Shown here one piece after another: positions 58,841 to 64,000 of a stretch of 64,000 nt of DNA (its first letter is position 1; every line of letters begins with the position of its first letter). Under the pieces are notes generated by a model. That model had not been told where the DNA came from. It made no database searches and was given only the letters and a program-made list of their open reading frames with translations. Position numbers and translations under genes: made by a program. The DNA lies in contig JADBXP010000019.1 of the NCBI GenBank assembly GCA_020403455.1, forward strand, positions 1-64,000, given 5' to 3'. Source of the stretch: Chitinophagaceae bacterium. GTDB lineage: Bacteria; Bacteroidota; Bacteroidia; Chitinophagales; Chitinophagaceae.

Positions 58841-59824
58841 GTGCTGTGTATGATAGATGTTAACAATATTTTCTCGGTTGGGCCGCAAAATTTGGAGGAA
58901 ATCGCATTGACAACCTTTCAGTTCCAGTATGAGAACAATGGATTGTATCGAATCTGGTGTGATCGGTTGGGACGAACTCCTGCATCGGTAAGATACGTGG
59001 AGGATATTCCGGCGCTGCCTGTATCTTTTTATAAGTCCGATCGGGTAGTGACGACGGAGTTTGAGTCGGAGGTTATTTTTCGCAGTAGCGGAACTACGGG
59101 AACGACGGGGAGTTTCCATCATGTGAAGGATGTTGGAATGTATAGAGAGAGTTACAGTCGTGGTTTTCGCAGGATGTATGGAGAGCCTGCTGATTGGTGT
59201 ATTCTGGGGTTGTTGCCATCTTATTTGGAGCGTGGAGATTCATCGCTGGTGAATATGGTGCAGGGTTTGTTGCAGCAGAGTGGTCATGTGCTCGGTGGCT
59301 TTTTTCTGCAGGATTGGGAGGAGTTGGCGGGAAGGCTGGACAAGTTAGAGGCAGAAGGACAAAAGACTTTGCTGATAGGGGTTACTTATGCTTTATTGGA
59401 TTTTGCTGAGCGGCATCCAATGGAGTTGCGTCATACGGTGGTGATGGAGACTGGGGGGATGAAGGGGAGGAGGGAAGAGTTGACCAGGTCTGAGGTGCAT
59501 GATCGGTTGAAGTTGGCTTTTGGTTTGGGGGAAGTACATTCAGAGTATGGGATGACGGAGTTGTTGAGTCAGGCATATTCGAAGGGTGGGGGAAGGTTTG
59601 TTTGTCCGCCCTGGATGCGGGTGTTGGTGCGGGATGAGCGGGATCCTTTGGCGGTGATGAAGGAGGGGGAGGGTGTTTTGCAGGTGGTGGATTTAGCGAA
59701 TTGCTATAGTTGTTCATTCATAGCTACGGAGGATGTGGGGTGTGTGTATGGGGATGGCAGTTTTGAGGTATGGGGCAGGCAGGACGATGCCGATTTGCGG
59801 GGCTGCAGTTTGCTTGCGGTGTAG
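58841..59824 (+). CDS. LuxE/PaaK-like acyl-adenylate (acyl-protein synthetase) family protein
   Basis: VIFRSSGTTGTTGSFHHVKDVGMYRESYSRGF; GEVHSEYGMTELLSQAY. Confidence 0.85.
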   Translation: MLCMIDVNNIFSVGPQNLEEIALTTFQFQYENNGLYRIWCDRLGRTPASVRYVEDIPALPVSFYKSDRVVTTEFESEVIFRSSGTTGTTGSFHHVKDVGMYRESYSRGFRRMYGEPADWCILGLLPSYLERGDSSLVNMVQGLLQQSGHVLGGFFLQDWEELAGRLDKLEAEGQKTLLIGVTYALLDFAERHPMELRHTVVMETGGMKGRREELTRSEVHDRLKLAFGLGEVHSEYGMTELLSQAYSKGGGRFVCPPWMRVLVRDERDPLAVMKEGEGVLQVVDLANCYSCSFIATEDVGCVYGDGSFEVWGRQDDADLRGCSLLAV

Positions 59825-59832
59825 TGAAAAAC

Positions 59833-59863
59833 TTGGTTAAAAATTGCTTTTATCGTATATTTG
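59833..59863 (+). promoter_or_regulatory. Bacteroidota-type promoter of tRNA-Leu
   Basis: TTGG-N19-TATATTTG, close to the TTTG/TAnnTTTG consensus, ~37 nt before the tRNA. Confidence 0.7.
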
Positions 59864-59900
59864 CACCCCTGTTAGTTAAGGCAACTTTTCTGATAGTTGG

Positions 59901-59984
59901 GCCCAGATGGCGAAATTGGTAGACGCACTGTGTTCAGGTCGCAGCGCCTTCACGGGTGTGCTGGTTCGAATCCAGTTCTGGGCA
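59901..59984 (+). tRNA. tRNA-Leu (anticodon CAG)
   Basis: GCCCAGA acceptor pairs TCTGGGC; CTGTG-TTCAGGT-CGCAG anticodon arm; GGTTCGAATCC T-arm; long variable arm. Confidence 0.93.
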
Positions 59985-59989
59985 CAAAG

Positions 59990-60020
59990 GCCCCAACACG
60001 CAGTGTTGAGGGCTTTTTTA
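59990..60020 (+). terminator. Terminator after tRNA-Leu
   Basis: GCCCCAACAC...GTGTTGAGGGC followed by TTTTTT. Confidence 0.8.
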
Positions 60021-60088
60021 TTTGGCGCGGGGCAAGCTTGCTTGCCCGAGCAGCCAAATAAAAGCCCGTCACGGCGAAGCCGTGGGGC
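60010..60088. repeat. Overlapping nested inverted repeats
   Basis: GGGCTTTTTTATTTGGC ... GGGCAAG-CTTG-CTTGCCC ... GCCAAATAAAAGCCC, and AAAGCCC-GT-CACGGC-GAA-GCCGTG-GGGC sharing the AAAAGCCC arm. Confidence 0.75.
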
Positions 60089-60186
60089 CTTTGGGTAAGC
60101 CCCTCGTAGAAGTCTCTGGATCATCGGAGATAATCCACTTAGATAAGCAAGCTAAAACGCCCAAACACTACGAAGTAGTGTGGAGG

Positions 60187-60347
60187 AAAGGCCAGCGTGA
60201 GTGTGGGTTTGAGTGTGAAGGAGAAAATTATCCTTACACTCAAACTCAAACTCACTCTTTTTTTTGTGGGTTTGAGTAGGAACGCTTCACTTTGGCCTTT
60301 TCTTCACATGCTCCAGAGGGCGCACAAGCTCAAACCCACACTCAAAC
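60187..60347. repeat. Inverted/direct repeats of GTGTGGGTTTGAG / CTCAAACCCACAC words
   Basis: GAGTGTGGGTTTGAG (60199-60213) vs perfect reverse complement 60329-60343; inner hairpin 60207-60245; outer AAAGGCCA/TGGCCTTT. Confidence 0.8.
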
Positions 60348-60594
60348 TTCCTTCCTCGCAAAGTCTTCCGACGTAGGAGGCGACTTTGCGCTTCGGAGTT
60401 AAACTCATCTTCGATTTATAAAATATTTCTTTTTCCACATAATCATCCGGCAATGCATAAAAGTAATCATCAATAAAAAATTCCATCCTGGAAGATAACT
60501 TACGCCTTAGGATGACTTTAAAAGGAATAAGATTAATTTATACCCGTAATCAACCTCAATCTCACACTCACTCTGGCTTTCTTCCGGCGACCAG

Positions 60595-62007
60595 ATGAAT
60601 ATCCGTGCCAATGCCTATTACCGATTTAATGGTGCTAGTGCCGGTATGCCATCCAATCCGTTCAATGAATTACTGGCAGCTTTGGCAACCAGTATACAGG
60701 GGGTAACGGGTGGCAAGTTTGGATTGCAGCAGGGGCAGAGTTCGAGTGTGCTAGGGCCGGGCATTACCGACCTCTTACAACGCCAAACCGATCAATCCAC
60801 TGGCAGCACTCGACCAAAGGCATTCCTCAATTGGGTATTGTTGGATGAGCAGTTTAAAATCGTAAACACCTCCACCGGTTTTGAGCCTGTGGGTTCCGAC
60901 GTGGAGTTTAAAACCTTTGTAAAAACCGGTTTGCCGATTTCACAAAATGGGTATCTTTATGTGTACACGAGCAATGAGAGTCCGGTTGATGTGTTCTTTG
61001 ATAATTTACAGGTTACGCATGTGAGAGGGCCTCTTCTCGAAGAGTCGCATTATTATCCGTTTGGGTTGACGATGGCAGGCATCTCCGCAAAAGGTGCCGG
61101 TAAAACCGAGAATAAATTCAAATACAACGGCAAAGAATTACAGAATAAAGAGTTTAGTGATGGTAGTGGGTTGGAGTTGTATGATTATGGGGCGAGGATG
61201 TATGATGGGCAGATTGGTAGGTTCTTTACACAAGACAGGTATGCAGAAAAATATTATGCGGGCAGTCCTTACAGCTATGCTGCAAACAATCCAATAATGT
61301 TCATTGATGTAAATGGCGATAGCATAAATGTGGCTGAACAATATAGAGGACAATTTGGGCAAGCTCTTGAAAGTGTCTTTGGTGCAAACTCAAAGAATTT
61401 TAGTTACAATGCGTCCGGCAATCTTATTTATAATGGGGACACAAAATCCTTTAGTAAGGAAGAGTTGGCTGTATTCAATCAGATGAATGGTGTTATGGGT
61501 GAATCAACAATAACCAATCTTATCTATGAAAGCAGCTATACATTTAAGGATAAAGAGGGTAATTCAATTACAATTGACCCGAGTAAATCTGGTGGCGAGG
61601 GAACCCTTGTAGCAAAAGAAAATCCTACTCTTACTAAGAATTATATAATCATTGACCCCAAAGCTGCAACAACTCTTACAGGTGTTTATGAAGTTACTGA
61701 TGGATATTATAATCATAAAAGAAACGGTACTCTTCCAAGACCGACTGACCCGCCTAACATTAATATCAATAATAGTGTGACAACTTCACCTGGAAATTTA
61801 ACGCTGCATGGAATAGGACATATTATTAATGGTGGAAAGCGGCAGGATAGGGTATTAGACTTTGATAATGCTACCAGGGCAATCAATAAGACAAAGAATG
61901 CTGATGGAACATTTACGCCTAGTCCATTGACACCAAGAAAGTACGATGAAACCCATAACAAAACTGTTATTAAAGGTTCGGGTTCATTGGGAGATAAGAG
62001 AGATTAA
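60595..62007 (+). CDS. Orphan RHS core tip with metallopeptidase-like C-terminal domain (altered HExxH)
   Basis: [20 protein letters not shown]...[42 protein letters not shown]-terminus [27 protein letters not shown]. Confidence 0.8.
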   Translation: MNIRANAYYRFNGASAGMPSNPFNELLAALATSIQGVTGGKFGLQQGQSSSVLGPGITDLLQRQTDQSTGSTRPKAFLNWVLLDEQFKIVNTSTGFEPVGSDVEFKTFVKTGLPISQNGYLYVYTSNESPVDVFFDNLQVTHVRGPLLEESHYYPFGLTMAGISAKGAGKTENKFKYNGKELQNKEFSDGSGLELYDYGARMYDGQIGRFFTQDRYAEKYYAGSPYSYAANNPIMFIDVNGDSINVAEQYRGQFGQALESVFGANSKNFSYNASGNLIYNGDTKSFSKEELAVFNQMNGVMGESTITNLIYESSYTFKDKEGNSITIDPSKSGGEGTLVAKENPTLTKNYIIIDPKAATTLTGVYEVTDGYYNHKRNGTLPRPTDPPNININNSVTTSPGNLTLHGIGHIINGGKRQDRVLDFDNATRAINKTKNADGTFTPSPLTPRKYDETHNKTVIKGSGSLGDKRD

Positions 62008-62026
62008 TAAATCAACTTCATGTGCT

Positions 62027-62764
62027 ATGTATAATTTAAAGATGTTTGCTTGCAATTTGCTATTATGCATAACTACTTCTTTTGCTTTTGCTCAAACTAG
62101 TAGGACTGAATATTGTGCATGTAAAGAAGGTGATGAAATACAGGAGATGACTAAAGTTTATCCTGATAGTTTATACACTAACTATAGTCTGGATGCAACA
62201 GGCTTTGTAATTACCATCATCAATACAACTAAAGACACTTTGTATGTTTTTAATAGTTATATAGAGCCATCATTTTTAGGTTCGAAGTATCTGCATCGAA
62301 TTAACTCAAAAGATAAGTTATACAAAGTATCATTCTTGCCTTTAGTCCCTTATGTGTTTACGAAATACTCTGATGTTATAACAGATGAACCAATCATAGG
62401 TAATCATCAGATTGTGTATAATTTTTTTAAACTTCCACCAAGTACAACCCAAAAAATTAAGTTATCATACAATGATTTATTTAAAAGCAAAAACTCTGTG
62501 AGAAATGTCTCAAAAGATTATGATGTAAAGACCTTACATAAGTATAGCAAAAGATTACCACTGAAGTTTTGCACTACAAGCAACTTGAAAGGAAAATATA
62601 ATTTGCAATTTGAATTTGCTGTTTACAAAGCTATAGATCTATTGTGTGAACAATCCGCCTATTATTTACGAGAGCAGGTTTTTGATAAACAATCAAAAGA
62701 CTTTAAAATACTAATTGTTCCTGTAGAACTTGGCAACTATGAGTATCCGTTACTAAGCAAATAA
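62027..62764 (+). CDS. Secreted hypothetical protein, candidate immunity partner of the RHS tip
   Basis: Signal peptide MYNLKMFACNLLLCITTSFAFAQ; starts 20 nt after the RHS stop. Confidence 0.6.
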   Translation: MYNLKMFACNLLLCITTSFAFAQTSRTEYCACKEGDEIQEMTKVYPDSLYTNYSLDATGFVITIINTTKDTLYVFNSYIEPSFLGSKYLHRINSKDKLYKVSFLPLVPYVFTKYSDVITDEPIIGNHQIVYNFFKLPPSTTQKIKLSYNDLFKSKNSVRNVSKDYDVKTLHKYSKRLPLKFCTTSNLKGKYNLQFEFAVYKAIDLLCEQSAYYLREQVFDKQSKDFKILIVPVELGNYEYPLLSK

Positions 62765-62801
62765 TCATAGTAATATGCTGTCACTACAGATAAAAAGCTA
62801 A

Positions 62802-62830
62802 AATAAAGCCCGGCACTGCCGGGCTTTATT
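62802..62830. terminator. Bidirectional terminator
   Basis: AATAAAGCCCGGCACTGCCGGGCTTTATT. Confidence 0.85.
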
Positions 62831-63032
62831 GTTTATGCGTAAGCTTTACCGGTTTTGGCATCCCTGATAACTGCATTGGCTAAGAAAATAAGTTTTCTTA
62901 CTCGCATTCTATCTTAAAAAAAAATAAATTAGGCTACAGCCTTCATGGTGTTGTAGGCTCCCCATTTTTAGTACACCATAAAAGTAGAATAATTTATCAT
63001 TGACCCTATCCCATTTTTCAGACACGCATAAT

Positions 63033-63860
63033 TTAAGTTTCCGGGCTTGTTGATTGACATATCTCTATGTATTCCATGGGTGTCAGATTGTTTAAAGAAC
63101 TATGTGGTCTGAAGTGATTGTATTCATGCCTCCAATCCTCAATTTTATCTTCTGCATCTTCAAGAGACATGAACCAATTTACGTTTAAACACTCATCTCT
63201 AAAACTGCCATTGAACGATTCAATATATGGATTGTCCGTTGGTTTTCCAGGTCTTGAGAAGTCTAAGGTAACATTATTTTCATTTGCCCACTTATCAAAA
63301 TTCTTACTGATAAATTCTGATCCATTGTCTACTTGTATACGCTCAGGAGTTATTCCATGATATTGTTTTACATCATTCATGATCCTTACAACATCAATTC
63401 CTTTGATTGATTGGCCGACACGAGTTGCAAGACACTGGCGACTAAAATTATCGACTAAAGTCAACACCCTGAACTTCCGACCATTGAACAGCTGGTCAGC
63501 CACAAAATCCATTGACCAACACTGATGTAGGTTTACCTGTTTGGGGCGTTCCATCCGGTGTGCAGCCACTTTGCTTCTGCGAGGCCTTTTACTACGAAGA
63601 TTGAGTCCTTCTTCTTTGTAAATCCGATGTACACGCTTTTTGTTGTCTTTCCAGCCTTCACGTCTTAAAAGAACATGAATGCGATTAACTCCATAACGGA
63701 TCCTGGTATTAGCAATCTCCACAATACGGCTTCTAACTGCCTTATCAGAACGCTTGGTGGATTTGTAATACCACGCGGCCCGGTTGAGCATCATAGCTTG
63801 ACAAGCTTTTTGAGTGGACACTTTGTACTGGTCTTTGAGTTTTTGTACCAACACCTTCAA
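63033..63860 (-). CDS. IS3-family transposase orfB (integrase core)
   Basis: [81 protein letters not shown]. Confidence 0.95.
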   Translation of the reverse strand: MKVLVQKLKDQYKVSTQKACQAMMLNRAAWYYKSTKRSDKAVRSRIVEIANTRIRYGVNRIHVLLRREGWKDNKKRVHRIYKEEGLNLRSKRPRRSKVAAHRMERPKQVNLHQCWSMDFVADQLFNGRKFRVLTLVDNFSRQCLATRVGQSIKGIDVVRIMNDVKQYHGITPERIQVDNGSEFISKNFDKWANENNVTLDFSRPGKPTDNPYIESFNGSFRDECLNVNWFMSLEDAEDKIEDWRHEYNHFRPHSSLNNLTPMEYIEICQSTSPET

Positions 63861-63880
63861 TTGGCTGATCTTCAGACATT

Positions 63881-64000
63881 TTATTTTAAAACATCCTGCA
63901 GCATCTGCTTATCCAAAGTAAGATCTGCAACAATCTGTTTTAAACGAGCATTTTCATCTTCGAGCTGCCTCAAACGACGTATCTCAGAAGTGCCTAACCC
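63881..64000 (-). CDS. IS3-family transposase orfA, C-terminal part
   Basis: [39 protein letters not shown]-stop. Confidence 0.92.
   Translation of the reverse strand, partial: GLGTSEIRRLRQLEDENARLKQIVADLTLDKQMLQDVLK

Larger units (their letters stand above)
62952..64000 (-). mobile_element. IS3-family insertion sequence (partial, runs off window)
   Basis: orfB and C-terminal orfA on minus strand; candidate terminal sequence TGTAGGCTCCCCATTTTTAGTACACCA at 62952. Confidence 0.85.

Noticed and set aside
59453-59475. G-rich run GGGGGGATGAAGGGGAGGAGGG as possible G-quadruplex
   Set aside because: Only three well-separated G3+ runs, inside a coding region; insufficient for a G4 call
59382-59717. 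Proline-rich 111-aa minus-strand ORF
   Set aside because: Antisense to the G-rich 3' part of the LuxE-like gene; composition artefact
60199-60347. Repeated GTTTGAG words as a possible CRISPR array
   Set aside because: Words are short, in both orientations and irregularly spaced; no uniform repeat-spacer pattern or cas genes

Overview
Bacteroidota-type (probably Chitinophagaceae-like) chromosome segment. About 10.5-60 kb is mostly ordinary core genome: gltBD, ispE, an ABC-F ATPase, gcvP, folK, sppA, queG, clpB, a cold-shock gene, a purine nucleoside phosphorylase and tRNA-Leu. It is flanked by two accessory regions rich in RHS debris. The left region (1-10.5 kb) has an IS66 tail, then an array of N-terminally truncated RHS core tips, each with a different C-terminal toxin-like domain and an adjacent candidate immunity gene (HNH-like nuclease + cytoplasmic partner; lipase + ankyrin lipoprotein). 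These tips sit behind a near-identical ~190-bp block found three times. Around them are two paralogous PIN/antitoxin pairs, a UPF0175/DUF3368 pair whose toxin has a premature stop, HicAB, an ORF6N gene, short RHS fragments, an IS3 orfA scar and many short hairpins. The right region (60-64 kb), just after tRNA-Leu, has a third orphan RHS tip whose HExxH-like motif reads HGIGH, its candidate partner gene, and a partial IS3 element with a clear -1 frameshift heptamer. The best candidate for an under-described system is the modular orphan RHS tip/immunity array with shared boundary sequences. All calls come from reading the sequence; no database search was run.
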